Origin: Adineta vaga
Taxonomy: Eukaryota > Rotifera
Reading direction: 5' to 3'
Length of the DNA stretch: 64,000 nucleotides
NCBI GenBank assembly: GCA_021613535.1
Contig: CP075496.1
Coordinates: forward strand, 806,001-870,000
Below, piece after piece: positions 22,261-34,198 of this stretch (its first letter is position 1; each line of letters starts with the position of its first letter). A program made the translations under genes and the position numbers. The notes below the pieces were generated by a model. That model did not search any database. It was not told the DNA's origin and saw only the letters and a list, made by a program, of their open reading frames with translations.

Positions 22261-23030
22261 ATGACTTCAATAGCTCCAGCTGCTCCAAGATTATCTACAA
22301 TAACTATTGAATCTGTACATAAACCACCGCCAGAATTGATCGAAGTTCCACCTGAAATTCTTTCACAAATCGTAAATGTTGAAGAAAATTCTGATGAACC
22401 GACAACAATATTCAAACGAATTTCGAGATGGATGAGAATTTTTTTGAGAAAATTTCATGGCTTACATGAAGAAAGACCAAAACGTTTACCATGGCATGAA
22501 TATGTATGGAGTTTTCTTGGTGCATTATTAGGTATTGCAGCTGTGTCATTTCTTCATTTTCGTTTATTAGATAAGTAAATATAAATTCATCTTCTTATCA
22601 ATACAAATAATTATAATGTTTATTTAGACATGAATTATTATTTTTAATTGGTTCATTTGGTGCATCGGCTGTTCTAATATTTGGTGCACCACGTTCTCCA
22701 CTAGCTCAACCTCGAAGTTTAATTGGTGGTCATGTTTTAAGTGCCATATGTGGTTGTACAGTACGTGTAGCGATTGATCAATTTGAACATTCGACTGCAT
22801 GTGCTTTAGCTGTTGCTATTGCGATTATAGTAATGCAATTGACTGAAACAGTTCATCCACCTGGTGGTGCAACTGCTCTACTAGCAGTTACAACACGACC
22901 TCTTCTTCCTGGAGCACATTTTCTATTTATAATTATGCCTGTTCTTACTGGTGCAACGACAATGTTATTAATTGCATTAATTGTGAATAATTTAGCACCT
23001 AAAAGAACTTATCCCAGTTTTTGGTGGTAA
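22261..23030 (+). CDS. HPP family integral membrane protein
   Basis: Two exons, 22261-22574 and 22628-23030, with a 53-bp intron, give 238 residues. A soluble N-terminus of about 85 residues precedes four or more hydrophobic segments. Family hallmarks are GSFGASAVLIFGAPRSPLAQ, followed by RSLIGGHVLSAICG, and the name-giving HPPGGATALLA. The HPP family is known from bacteria, fungi, algae and plants, where some members transport nitrite across plastid membranes. A transport role is therefore plausible; the substrate is not shown. The protein ends soon after the last membrane segment (RTYPSFWW), without the CBS domains of some bacterial members. Confidence 0.85.
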
Positions 23031-23181
23031 TTTTTCCTTCCAATAATTCAATTAGGATCTTCAAATTATCAATATGATTCAAGATGAATATGTTAATGAA
23101 ATTATTTTATTTCTAACAAAATAAAATATATGACGGATGAAGTTCAATGAGCAGATATAAAGTCCTAAAAACTGAACCCAA

Positions 23182-23328
23182 CTTTCCGTGAGTCAAAATA
23201 TTTTCTTTTAAAATATAAACTCACGAAATGTAAAACGTATTTCTGAAGCAAGTTTTTGTAAAACTAGACTCTGTTGTAATGGTTTGTAGAGTAAACATTG
23301 AAACGAAAAAGCTTTGACTCACGAAAAG
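23182..23328. repeat. Short inverted repeat flanking about 115 bp
   Basis: CTTTCCGTGAGTCAAA at 23183-23198 is inverted as TTTGACTCACGAAAAG at 23313-23328 (one mismatch). A partial internal copy, ACTCACGAAA, occurs at about 23220. It could be a very small MITE or a decayed element. Confidence 0.4.
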
Positions 23329-23391
23329 TTTGTTTCATTTCCTAGAACGATTAGATTTGTAATTATTTTTATTTTTTTTCCAAAATCAAAC

Positions 23392-23741
23392 AGGTACAAC
23401 AAAGAGACAAAAGATTTATATTCATTGAGCGTGTATCATCGATGTCAATAGAGGAATGGTGGGTGATGTTGGAGCACAATCAAGACGTAATGTCTGTCTG
23501 GCATATAAGTAATGATTCTAAGACCGGTGAGTTTTCAGCTGACTCTTCTAGAATCAGTGCTGAACAATGTTCCAACATTATCTTACTTAGAATTAAAGAA
23601 TTTAACGATCGGAACAAAGCTGTGCTTGTCTGCCATTCGTTGGCACGATTAATAAAAGCATCGGAGGAAGTGGTGGTGTTTTGCTCAAATGTAATTCATT
23701 ATCTAATAACATACGTTCTAATTCTAATAAAACGAAAATAA
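23392..23741 (+). CDS. Unrecognised orphan reading frame, possibly a terminal exon
   Basis: A long pyrimidine tract and CAG (23389-23391) could act as an acceptor for a frame that reads QQRDKRFIFIERVSS before the first Met at 23442. It continues for 99 residues (EEWWVMLEHNQD, then NKAVLVCHSLARLIK) to a stop at 23741. Composition is closer to coding DNA and somewhat more GC-rich than the surroundings. I recognise no family and find no partner exon upstream. It may be a relic. Confidence 0.3.
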
Positions 23742-24634
23742 TATAAATACGCAATTAGAAAAAAAGGTCGTAGTTAAATTGAATATTCCTATTGACCTCG
23801 ATCGACAAAAGAGAAAGAGAGAGAAACGCACGGGATCACAAGAGAATGAATATAAAAGTCCACGGTAAAAGAAAAGAAACAAAGTGTCATTATATCACAA
23901 CAACGATACCATTTTGATCTGAATATTAATAACTATAAGCAGATGAATTGGTCAGAAAAATATCGTTATTCAATAGTAGTTTTAGTCCTCGTGTATATTG
24001 GTTTTGTTGAACATGAAAATGATTCTTTTTTCTATTAGAAGTCGATTGATGGGAATCATTTTGTTTATTCGTTTGATTATTATTAATACCGTTGATAAGA
24101 ATTCCTCTTTAAAATATCATATTTCTTTGAAAAGATTTGATTTCTCCTGATAATATTGTATTGAGATCAAACAAGAAGAAATCATTCTTATTCCCTAAAT
24201 CAGATAGATCTCTTTTCCTTGATTTACATATCTTCGGGTTATTTTTTGTTAATTGTCCTAATTAATAAAATATATAACTGATGAAATTCTAATCACTACA
24301 TAAGATATTTATAAATGAAGTTTACAAAGAATAGAAGTAAAAAAAAATGAACGACATCTATATCGATTTTAATAAGTGGACGAAATATTGTTTACCATAT
24401 GTTTTCTAATCAATTCTTAGAAAAATCCTTTCTTTCTTTCTTTTCCAATAATTTATTATCTTTTGATAAAATTTCTATTAGCAAAAGAAAAAAACCAATC
24501 AAAATATTATGTAATATTAAAATCTTAAGTTCATATTGCTCGTCGTCACAATTCAATCGTTTTTGTCTATTCGATAAAATTGTTCAATTAAAAAGAAAGT
24601 TATATAATTTCTTTCTTTCTTTTTTTTTCTATAG
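23742..24634. other. Intergenic DNA
   Basis: No supportable gene; the frame at 24399-24638 is low-complexity. This is likely the upstream region of the following F-box gene. Confidence 0.4.
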
Positions 24635-25776
24635 ATGAAATTAAGAAAACGATCATTAAATAAAGATTGTCAAAGTTATTCAAGAAAATCTCCATTAAAA
24701 AAATTAAAAAATGATTTCTTCCAACAAAAAAGTCATATAGAAGATTTATGCGGTGAAATTTGGTTTGAATTATTTGCTTATTTCGATGGTCATTCATTAA
24801 TTGAATCATTTTCTTCTTTAAATTCAACAATTGAATCTTTATTAAATGATTCTCGTCTTCCAATACATTTGAATATTTTCGATTCAAATTCAATTCTTCC
24901 ATCTCCAATAAATTCTAATCAAATTGTTTCACTTCATATCAATTATTCTTTAATTAAAAAGAATTATTTTATTGATCTCAATTCATTTACTCGTCTTCGT
25001 TCATTGAGTTTATTTTATATCAATGAAGAACAATTAGAAAATTTAAGTAAAATTTCATTGAAAAATCTTGAACAAATATCGATTGAATCAAAAATAACCA
25101 AATTTATTTTGAAATTTTTATTAATTTATTTTCCTCATGTTAAACGAATGAAACTTAATTCCATAGGAAGAGAATTTCTCTTAAAAACTTTTCATTATGA
25201 ACGTATTTCAAATCAAATTCAATGTTTAATACTTGATGGAAAAATAAAATTATCAAAACTCTTTCGTCTTTGGCCTTTTGTAAGATATTTTACTTTCTTT
25301 TCTCAACAGGATTTTGTTTTCTTTTTATTTAGCTTCCAAATCTACGTTCATTTTCCATTCTTAATGATGGAATTCATCAATGTGATTATTGGATCGATGA
25401 AAAGATTATTTCACGACAAAATTTCCCAGAAAATTTATCGTTTATGCATGTAACAATCTGTGATGATGATATGAGTTTTTGTAATTTCGAACGTTTAATT
25501 CCTAAAACACTTCGTTATTTAATTGTAAGTGGTTCAATAGCTGATGATGATTTTTCCGAATATTTATCATCAAATAATTGGCTTCGATTAATCTCAAATT
25601 GTTCATCTAAACTTCAACGTATACAACTTGATTTAACATCATATTTTGATCCGAATGATGCATCTGGTTTACAGAAAACTTTATCGAAATTTCGAAAGAA
25701 TCCTTTTTTTCGTCATACATCTATTCAAAGTAAAAACTTTTTCTTAACCGTCCAAGGATTTATTCAATCAGAATGA
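24635..25776 (+). CDS. F-box protein
   Basis: Two exons, 24635-25279 and 25333-25776, with a 53-bp GT-AG phase-0 intron, give 362 residues. Residues about 35-70 read as a divergent F-box (IEDLCGEIWFELFAYFDG, then LIESFSSLNSTIESLL). Leucine-rich repeat-like segments follow (FTRLRSLSLFYI, SLKNLEQISIES, and LPNLRSFSILND across the splice site). The N-terminus is basic (KLRKRSLNKD) and may direct it to the nucleus. It probably acts as a substrate receptor of an SCF ubiquitin ligase. It is only distantly similar to the F-box genes at 12194 and 35984. Confidence 0.8.
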
Positions 25777-25885
25777 ATTTTGTATATTTTGTTTTAAATG
25801 TTGTCAGATAAACAAAACAAACGGAATATTTTTTGTTATTCTACTTGTTTACAAATACAGTATGAAATCATGTATTCTTTTCTAG

Positions 25886-27094
25886 ATGACGGAAGAAAAT
25901 TCTAATGAATTGATTTCAACTATATTAGATGAAACAAAGCCAATGAAACGTCCGTATATCAATAGATCAGATTCAACTGTAGCAAATAAACGAAATAAAC
26001 TAATGAATATGGTTTTTTATGATGGAAAACGTCATCCTGCTGCCGTTCTTCATGAACTTCATCCGGAAATTTCATTTAGTAAATATGTTTTTCAAGCAGA
26101 AGAAACTTCAATAAAACAACCACGTTTTCGTTGTTCATTAACAATCGATGCACATGTTGATGAACCAATACATGTCACAGGAGTAGGAAAATCAAAACAA
26201 TCAGCAAAAAATATGGCTGCACAGGTTTGATATGCATATTTTCTTTGTTTACACAAATCATCACACCTATCCTATCAGAGTAGATCTTCTCTCAGAGAGT
26301 TTGTTTAACTTGTACTCAAAGTAGTATGTTATATTTGCAGACTTTCTCTCATTCATTCGAATTACATTACTACCCATATTTTCCATATGAAGAAAAAGAA
26401 TATTCAATTTAAGCTTTTGATTGTTTTTTCTTTAGCAAGCTTTAATAAAATTATATCCAACTTATCGTCCACCTGAAGAACATATTCTCACTGAAGAAAT
26501 TGATACATATCAGCAAACGCGATTTGTAACAACACGTCCATTATCATTACAAAATGATCCGACAGTATTACTTGAATCTATTCGAAAACATTTAACAATT
26601 AAATCGATTGCAATTAAAACACCTTTACAATTATTTCATGAATTATTTATTAATAATCCACGTTTAAATTCTTCAACAGTCTCAAAAAATCGTGTTGAAT
26701 TCATCGAAAACGATGAAAAACTTGTACTTGTTCGTGCAACAGCTATGGATCAACAATTTTGGAGTGTAAGTGCAGCAAAAAATGTTGCACAAAATGATGC
26801 ATGTCAATTGGCTATTGAATCAATATGTAACGTTTCTTTTCGCCAAGCAAAAGGTATGATAATAAACAGTATTATATTGAATCTACGTGTATTTTTCTTC
26901 TTAATTCAGAAGAATTTATTCGTGCACTTCAATCAATGAATAAGATCATTTTACCGGCTGAAGTTCAGATGGATACTAACAATAACGATAATGATAACAA
27001 AAATCAAGCTGTAGAAGATTTACAACCTACAATAGAAATAACGAATCTTCCTGGCCTTTCGTCATCATTTTTGCTACCTCCGGATGAAAATTAA
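25886..27094 (+). CDS. Protein with two double-stranded RNA-binding domains
   Basis: Three exons (25886-26224, 26436-26853, 26910-27094) give 313 residues. The first dsRBD, about residues 36-120, ends with the diagnostic GVGKSKQSAKNMAAQQAL, the lysine-bearing helix that contacts dsRNA. The second, about 165-250, is degenerate: TPLQLFHELF starts it, but the final helix (NVAQNDACQLAIESI) lacks the lysine pair, suggesting a protein-contact role. The C-terminus is acidic and Asn-rich, without catalytic domains. It could be an RNAi or ADAR/Staufen-like cofactor; I cannot choose. The first intron (211 bp) is long for this window. Confidence 0.82.
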
Positions 27095-27414
27095 ATTCAA
27101 AAACAAAATTCGAATCCAACAGAACTAAAGTTGTTGTTTTAAAATTTTAATATTTAAATTTTTTTCTCGTTCCGTATTCAATTGTATAGTAATAATACAG
27201 AATACAATATTTCAGTTGACATTTAATATCAATTTTTATTTCCATCATTCATAACGTAATATATTAAACACTAATCTATTTAGATCATGATAAACTAAGC
27301 TATTAGAATATTATAGACCGAATTGATGGTAGAAAATGTCAGTAGGAGGCTTTTACTATCAACCATCTTGAGGTGTCAGCAGTCTCATTGTCTCATACCC
27401 TTGCCTCAGACTCG

Positions 27415-27538
27415 CACCCACACCCTCAACCACACCCACACCCACACCCTCACCCTCACCCTCACCCTCACCCACACCCTCACCCACACCCACACCCACA
27501 CCCTCACCCTCACCCACACCCTCACTCACGCCCACACC
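27415..27538 (-). repeat. Imperfect telomere-like hexamer array (TGTGGG/TGAGGG)n
   Basis: About 20 hexamers of CCCACA and CCCTCA alternate irregularly on the plus strand; the G-rich strand is minus. TGTGGG is, as I recall, the telomeric repeat reported for the bdelloid Adineta vaga. The long open frames on both strands here are products of the repeat. It lies about 110 bp beyond the 3' end of the TRAF gene. Confidence 0.85.
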
Positions 27539-27649
27539 AAAACTAACTATTGCCATTGGTAAATTCACGGATTTATTCATCGATCCATCCATAAATACTT
27601 AATATCTAGCAATTTCTATGCTAAGGTACAGTGAAAAATCACTCATATA

Positions 27650-29400
27650 CTACTTTAAACCAGATTGTTCATAATTATTCGAGTTATATAAAAATGAATT
27701 GGTTTCTTCATAGTTTATATGCAATTGTACAAAGATGTTCCCATCTCTTACATATGGCGAATTGGGTTTCGTTAGCTTTTCAGTCGCACAAAAACGAGGA
27801 ATTTGATATGGTGGATTTGTAGCGTTTTGTGGCTTATCAAATATTGCAGATTGAGAGTCAGGAGCAATCCAATGAAATATATCATTTTTTTCGCCAGATA
27901 AATCCATAAGACTGATTTTAATCGAATAAGGAAATGGCCAAAACAGAATTGCGTCATAGTCTCCACGAAAAATCGCAAATGAAATTTGAATATATGGGAT
28001 GTTAGTATATTCATCCATTCTTGAACTGACAGTGAATCCAAACCTATACCCAAACTGCGTGGATTGAATTGGACCAGATTGTACGGTCGGTAACTCATCA
28101 TTTAATAGAACCATTAGAGCAACTTTTAGTAAAAATACGTCATTACTATCCATTACCTTAACACTGGTGTTATTTTTGTTTTGGATATCCTCGATTAGTT
28201 TATTCATTGCACTGAATATTTCCTCAATATTTTGCCTAAGCTTTATGATATTAGCATGTGGTTCATTATTTTTCCTCAATTCTTCCCATATTTTCGCGCA
28301 TACTGTTTCCATCATTTGTCGTTTGGAATTAACGTCATTACAATCATTACTTACCAGTAGAATTTCTTGTATTATAGACTCCACTCTTTGTTGATATTCC
28401 TCTAAATTATGTTGATTTTCTTCCTTGATGCGATTTTGCAATGCAAAAATCCCACTCTCATCATTCTCATCGATACACAATTGTTCAACACAAGACAAAA
28501 CAGAATTTTGATGTTCATTTGATAAACGATGTTGTTCACTTTTGGAATATGGGATCTAATAGTAAAAATCAATAGTAAGTGAACGATTCTATTAACGTGA
28601 CTTTGACGGTTTCGTGCGAAAGTGTTGACGTCACGAATTGGATATTAGTTTTTTAGACTGAAAGTTATTTAATATTTATCCTTGAGTCATGCGAGTGACT
28701 TTGTATCGTTCATATAATAGAATATCCAGAATCATTCAAATAGTTTTAAAGATATTATAAGTATGTCAAAGTTATAGGTACCTAAATTGATGGATTTAAA
28801 TACTGATAATTTACCTTATTGGAACATCCATAGTCCACTAGTGGACATGAAACGGTGCGATGTATACACCTATATTGTTCATGAAATTCTAGTTGAAATT
28901 TATTAACAAACGCTTTTTTACAATGTATACATTGTAATTCAGCGTGTGTTTCGAGATGTTTCTAAAAGATATTTATATTTTATAACAAAAGTTAGTTTTT
29001 CCTAGATAATTATACTCGTAAGTCTTTTAGGAGACCCTTCCAACTTGAACCACATTCAGAACAATTTATTTCTTCTTTTTCTATTTCACGCCTATAGCCT
29101 TGATCAAGGGTGGTCTAAATATTGATTATACCGTTAGATTTAATAGAATCAATGTATTATAATTATCCTACATCTGGTTTTACAAAAGAGCAAGATGGGC
29201 ACTTCCATTCAGTATCTCTAAAATAGTAAGTTGGATTGAATCTATTCAGATAGAATAATTGATCAATATTACTTGTCGAACTCTACGCATGCACCACATA
29301 TCCGCTCACCGCAGCAATTCAGTTGGTAGGGTGGATAAAGCTGCCAAAAGCATCGACGACATAACCACTTTTCATACTTCTTATCCGCTACATCTGACAT
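27650..29400 (-). CDS. TRAF-family signalling adaptor / E3 ligase
   Basis: Five exons on the minus strand (29400-29273, 29217-29172, 29114-29016, 28961-28815, 28555-27650) are all GT-AG and in frame, giving 441 residues. Domains in order: a RING finger at about 14-55 (WLCRRC, NCCGERICGAC, WKCPSC); TRAF-type zinc fingers at about 75-165 (CSECG, HLETHAELQCIHCKKAF, CPLVDYGC, EQHRLSNEH); a helical, Glu/Gln-rich segment that may trimerise; and a TRAF-C/MATH domain at about 290-425 (FGYRFGFTVSS, AILFWPFPYSIKISLMDLS). TRAFs link TNF-receptor or Toll/IL-1-type receptors to NF-kB and MAP-kinase pathways, with RING-dependent K63 ubiquitination. The 259-bp intron before the last exon is the only long one. 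Confidence 0.9.
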
Positions 29401-31034
29401 TCGGCTGGCTATGTATAAAGCAAAGGAGGCGTTGTCATGATTTATATAACGACGAAGAAAAACCAAAAATTTTCCAACATAAAACCGATAAGGGATGTGA
29501 AGTGGCGTCCGCTTCGTGTTTTTTCACACACTGAGAACGATAGAAAAGTTTCCTTTTAAAGAGCTTTGAGACTGGTGAAAGCAAAGGCTCAAAATTGTAT
29601 GAATGAGCTATGAAGTTCTCGTATCAGGTTATGTTTAGTATATGGCCCTCATCTATCAACAGATCAATCTCAATTCACTAACTTCACTTCCATGCCCATT
29701 TATAGATTCTTGTACTATAATATCTATATCTACACTAACCCAAACTCTAAAAATACTATAATACTTAAACTTTCGTTCACCCACACCCATTACATAATCA
29801 TTCTATGCGTTGCATAGTAATGTTAAATATATTCTTTTTCTCATTCGATGACTTAGTGCACAGCAAACATGTTTCGTTTCATGAGATGAATCATAGTTGG
29901 AAATAATAACAGTAACAAACAGCATTAGGATAAAGGTATGAAATAAACTATTGAGAAAAGCTTTATAAACTTACACAAGGTAGACGGTTGACGTTCTTTC
30001 CAAGTTTTCGAAAACAAAAAATGACTACATGGTATCCTTTAGGTTAATTTTTTCCAACTTATACTTACTTGGAAAATTCCAACTAAAATATTTATCCTAT
30101 TACTCATACATGCTTTGTATTTATGTTTTCTCATAACAACGCTATCGATACTTCAAAAAAAAACATAAGAGACCTACTTTTTATTAACTTTATTTCCAGT
30201 AATTTCATAATTACAAATTGACAAAATGAATTAACTTATTTACGTAGGCAACTCAATGAAGATTTTGTGAATGTTATGAAAAAGAGAAGTGCGAGACATT
30301 CCTTTGATTTTGAATACAAACAACTTGATCATATTCGATATAACAGATCCATTGTTGATTCTAATTAATTTTTATTATAATCAACATTTGATATCCTAAT
30401 TATTCATATATTTCTCAAGAAAAGGAGTCTATTTTTAGATAAAGTGTTATGAAAAATAAAACAATATTATTGTCCTTGTGCCCAGACGACATAAGTAAAT
30501 ATAAGATAAAATAAAAATGCAAAAAAACGAATACTTGATTATACATTACGATCAATGAAATCATCAAAAGAGTGACATAAGTTTTATTTAATATTAATTC
30601 TTCATTGATTTTCAAAGATTCTTATTCCTTAATGATCAAATTACAAAAATAAAACATTTCTTTTCGACATTCTATCAGCAAATAATATCTTAAGAAAAAG
30701 AAATTATGTAAATTTTATTTCCAACTTCTATATTCCTTGAAAAGAAATATTGTTTGATATATATTTATTTATTATTTTCTTTATTGCAATCATTTCGAGG
30801 AAAAAACAGCCAAGAAACATAATATTCGACGAAAAGTCTATTTACTATGGTTTGCCTTTTTCAGCGAAGAACCTGACATTCTCGCAAAAAACCGCTATCC
30901 TTTTAAAATGAAGCATTTTCATCATTGTTCTACGAGACTGTCGAGAAAATTTTCTTTGCTTCTTTCAAATTCTTTTAATACAAAAAGAACAATAGGAAAT
31001 AAATGAGCGCTTGACTTTTTCGAATCTATTAAAT
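29401..31034. other. Intergenic DNA, 1.6 kb
   Basis: No gene can be supported. It contains a CACCCACACCC word at about 29779 but no array. It probably holds the TRAF promoter (minus) and that of the gene at 31035 (plus). Confidence 0.4.
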
Positions 31035-32246
31035 ATGTTAACAACTTTTTTATCGATTGTAATTTATTTATTTTTCTTATATTATACAATTGAAAAATGG
31101 AAAATCATTTGTCGTCCATCAGTTAATGATACAAATGATAAATCATCTAATAATATTCAATATATTCCATTAGATAATTCACATGATGAATTAATCGATG
31201 ATCTTAGTGATTCTATTGATATTCATAATAATGATCAACAAATAACTTCTTGGTACGATAGTCATTTAGATAAATCATCTGACCAAGAGGTATCAGATTT
31301 AACACATGATACAAGTAAAGAGGATGCTTATGTACCGAAATCATTAGACTTAGAAGATTCGATATATGATGATTTTGAACCGATATCATCATTACACCAG
31401 AATAATGATGAAGAATTCGATTATTTTTCATTAGAAAAAGTTTCATCTAATCAACTTCCACCAGGTATTATTAAAAAGAATTATTCATATTCAGATCAAA
31501 TTAAATTAATTCAATTATATCAAAGTCATCACATACACGATACAAAACAATTATTTCAATATCTTGCACAACAAATTCATCATAGATTAACAAATTGTGT
31601 TTTTAATTTTGGTAAATGGTTAACTAATCCTCAATTAGATGAACCAATATTTTATCGAAATTGTGTTCCTTGTACAAATGCTGTTGATCTTAATCTACAA
31701 AGTTTATTTGATCATATTAATCAAAATAAAAAATTAGAACATTATTTTGTCAATACTTGTGATAAACAAAATCAATGGATTTCATATATTAGTGATATGA
31801 AATATTTATCAAATAATTTAAAAAATATTTCATCATTATATTTTACAGATATTATACGAAAAGATCTTCTTCCTAATCAAAGGTTCAAATTTCTCTATCA
31901 AAAAAAAAAAGATTCGTATTTGATAATATATCTATTTAGATATGTTTTTCAAGGTATTGTTAGATCTAATCATGGAAATAATCAGAAAGGTTTTTTTCAT
32001 GTTTGTAATTTAATAAATGATGAAAATGATCATACATGGATTATTGATGGACAAATTGAAAGAGTTTTTTATCTAAATAATACAGATGATGTTAATAAAC
32101 TTAATCAAAGATATCGTCCAGATTATATTGCACGTGCTCAAACTGGATCATTTCGACCTTCAACAATTGTCAAATCTCAAGAATCTTTTCAACATCAACT
32201 TGAATCTGAAGATGATTCAATTGATATATCTAGTTTGATATATTGA
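31035..32246 (+). CDS. Membrane-anchored protein with putative papain-fold/glutamine-deamidase-like domain
   Basis: This is a single exon of 403 residues from the ATG at 31035. Residues 3-22 form a hydrophobic anchor (TTFLSIVIYLFFLYYTIEKW), followed by an acidic, Ser/Asp-rich linker to about residue 140. The C-terminal half has a Cys-containing motif RNCVPCTNAVDLNL (Cys210), then GFFHVCNLIN with His322, and WIIDGQ with Asp338. This Cys, then His, then Asp-Gly-Gln order is what I expect of the papain-like 'toxin glutamine deamidase'/Tox-PL superfamily of bacterial polymorphic effectors. The match is from motif memory and may be wrong. If right, it would be a transferred cysteine-hydrolase or deamidase held at a membrane. 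No partner or immunity gene is evident. Confidence 0.6.
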   Translation: MLTTFLSIVIYLFFLYYTIEKWKIICRPSVNDTNDKSSNNIQYIPLDNSHDELIDDLSDSIDIHNNDQQITSWYDSHLDKSSDQEVSDLTHDTSKEDAYVPKSLDLEDSIYDDFEPISSLHQNNDEEFDYFSLEKVSSNQLPPGIIKKNYSYSDQIKLIQLYQSHHIHDTKQLFQYLAQQIHHRLTNCVFNFGKWLTNPQLDEPIFYRNCVPCTNAVDLNLQSLFDHINQNKKLEHYFVNTCDKQNQWISYISDMKYLSNNLKNISSLYFTDIIRKDLLPNQRFKFLYQKKKDSYLIIYLFRYVFQGIVRSNHGNNQKGFFHVCNLINDENDHTWIIDGQIERVFYLNNTDDVNKLNQRYRPDYIARAQTGSFRPSTIVKSQESFQHQLESEDDSIDISSLIY

Positions 32247-32621
32247 ATCGAATTCTAATGATTATCAGAAATGACTTCAACATATTCGATATTAATTTTA
32301 GTTGAAAACAATTGTAAATCATTTGTTATAATGTTTAGTTGTAGTGTGATGATCGATTATTCTTTCTTTGTCATTCTTTCATCGACGCATTTCCAGCTGT
32401 CCAACTCAAATAGATAATCGTCACATAAATGAGCGCCATCTCTTTATTTCTTCACTAACTGCATGATATCATACAATAATGGAACTAGTGTCGTCTTTCA
32501 ACTGACCACAACCACAATTAGACTAATTAGGCAGCATTATTCTTCTTTTCTCTAGACAAAAATCAGTCGAATAAATTCATTGAACAAGTTTTATTTCATT
32601 TTATTTCCATTTTTTTTCAAA

Positions 32622-33468
32622 ATGACGTGTTTATCTTTCACAGATATATTTTTGAATGCTATGCATTTCAACGACGATCAAGGGCTTTTACGACGAACAT
32701 GTAGTTTATTCTGCCCTCAATTTTATGATAATCAAATTCGATATTTTACAGTTGGTGGATATGCATTGATATTTCATCGATTCGTACGAAATACGATGGA
32801 TATTGACATAGTGGTGCACGAAGATGATTTCCAGAAAGCTACCGAAGTAAGTAAACTGAATTTTTATAATAAGTTCAAGGAAAAGAAAGTTTCCTAATTC
32901 AACTGATTGTTATCATTAATTATAAAGATTTGTCTGATATGTTTTAGATTATTATTGCCGCTGGTTTCGACAAAGTTCTTGGTGATGGATTGTGTGCAAG
33001 GTTTAATCACAAGTATTACTTGTCGGTCGATATTCTCACAGCACCAACATATGGTCCTATTCCAAATGAACAAAATCGAATTAATGATCGAGGAATATTT
33101 TTTTGTGATTTTCCAAGTGAGTATCTCAACACTATAATATTGTATACAATATTTGACATTTTTTTAGTATTGGTTTTGACTAAATTAAATGCATATGCTG
33201 GTAGGCCAAATACAAATAAAATGTTATATAAAAAATCACAAGGTAAGGTTCAGGTGTAATGAATAAATGTTCACTTCAGTTTTATTTTGATTTAGATCGT
33301 ACGGATTTGATTTATTTAATAGAAAATAATGATTTGGATGAAGATTATGCAAAGAATAATCAATTTGGTTCTTTTGCTGAATGTGTTTATGAGAAATTAC
33401 ATCGTGATATGTATAATGAAGTGAAGCCATCAAATAGTAAAAAGAAACAAAAATGCTTGTGTCAATAA
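32622..33468 (+). CDS. Nucleotidyltransferase-fold protein (MNT/AbiEii-like)
   Basis: Four exons (32622-32846, 32948-33116, 33168-33242, 33296-33468) give 213 residues. The NTase core is clear: VGGYALIFHRFVRNTMDIDI supplies the Gly-Gly turn and the Asp-x-Asp metal pair, and YYLSVDILTAP supplies the third carboxylate. The LTKLNAYAG ... KSQDRTDLIYLI stretch matches the K-xxx-D-xx-DL element of the bacterial 'nucleotidyltransferase AbiEii/AbiGii or DUF-type' group. Members transfer NMP to RNA, protein or small molecules. Spliceosomal introns show it is a resident eukaryotic gene; bacterial ancestry is inferred. No antitoxin-like neighbour is seen. Confidence 0.75.
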
Positions 33469-34198
33469 ATTGTGATTTCCTTTATATATCTTGTTTGTTT
33501 TTGTGTATTATGTCTGATATACAAGTTCTTTTTTTCTCTTCATCTCATCAGTCTTTCTTACTCTTGTCCATGTAGATAACTTTTCGATTTTCTATTTTAT
33601 TTATCTTTAATATTAGCTCAAATACTATTCTATAACTTATATTGTTTCATGTTGTGTTGTTTAAAAAAATGTGATATTATCAATAAACTAATGGATCAGT
33701 AGTTGTGGATTCGGATGTGAATGTATCTTTTTTGAGCCAATGCCCATATCTCATATTTCTTCTCTGCAGCTGGAAGGAAATCATTACTGTTGATAATGTT
33801 TTGTGTAGAAAAGAAATTTCAAAGTTTTATATATCCTAATTCATTTATATTCGGACTCATAGTTACAGTTTTAGCCTTGTAATTACATCATCATCATAAT
33901 TATTATTTGTAACTTCGTTATGAAAACGTGTATTCATATATCATTTATAACATTTTATGAATAATACAATAGAGATATGCAAAACAAAGATACTAAGGTA
34001 TTATCGATTAAAAAATCAAAGAAAAACAATGGATTTGATAGAAATAAGCATACGATCAGAATTTCTAGTATTCTAATTTATTCTTTTTGATGAGAAAAAA
34101 AGAGATTGTTAAAAGAATGACAAGCTGATAGATAAAATACGAATGTGTTCTTATGTATATTTTGCATAAGAATAATTAAAACATCTTCGACGAGTCTA
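33469..34198. other. Intergenic DNA
   Basis: AT-rich spacer between convergent genes; no gene or repeat seen. Confidence 0.4.

Noticed and set aside
27415-27538. CRISPR-like or tandem gene array
   Set aside because: There are no spacers and the unit is six bases; a telomere-like or microsatellite repeat is the plain reading.
27323-27592. Long frames of Thr-His-Leu repeats (plus) and Gly-Glu-Val repeats (minus)
   Set aside because: They are translations of the telomere-like hexamer array; hexamers keep all frames open.
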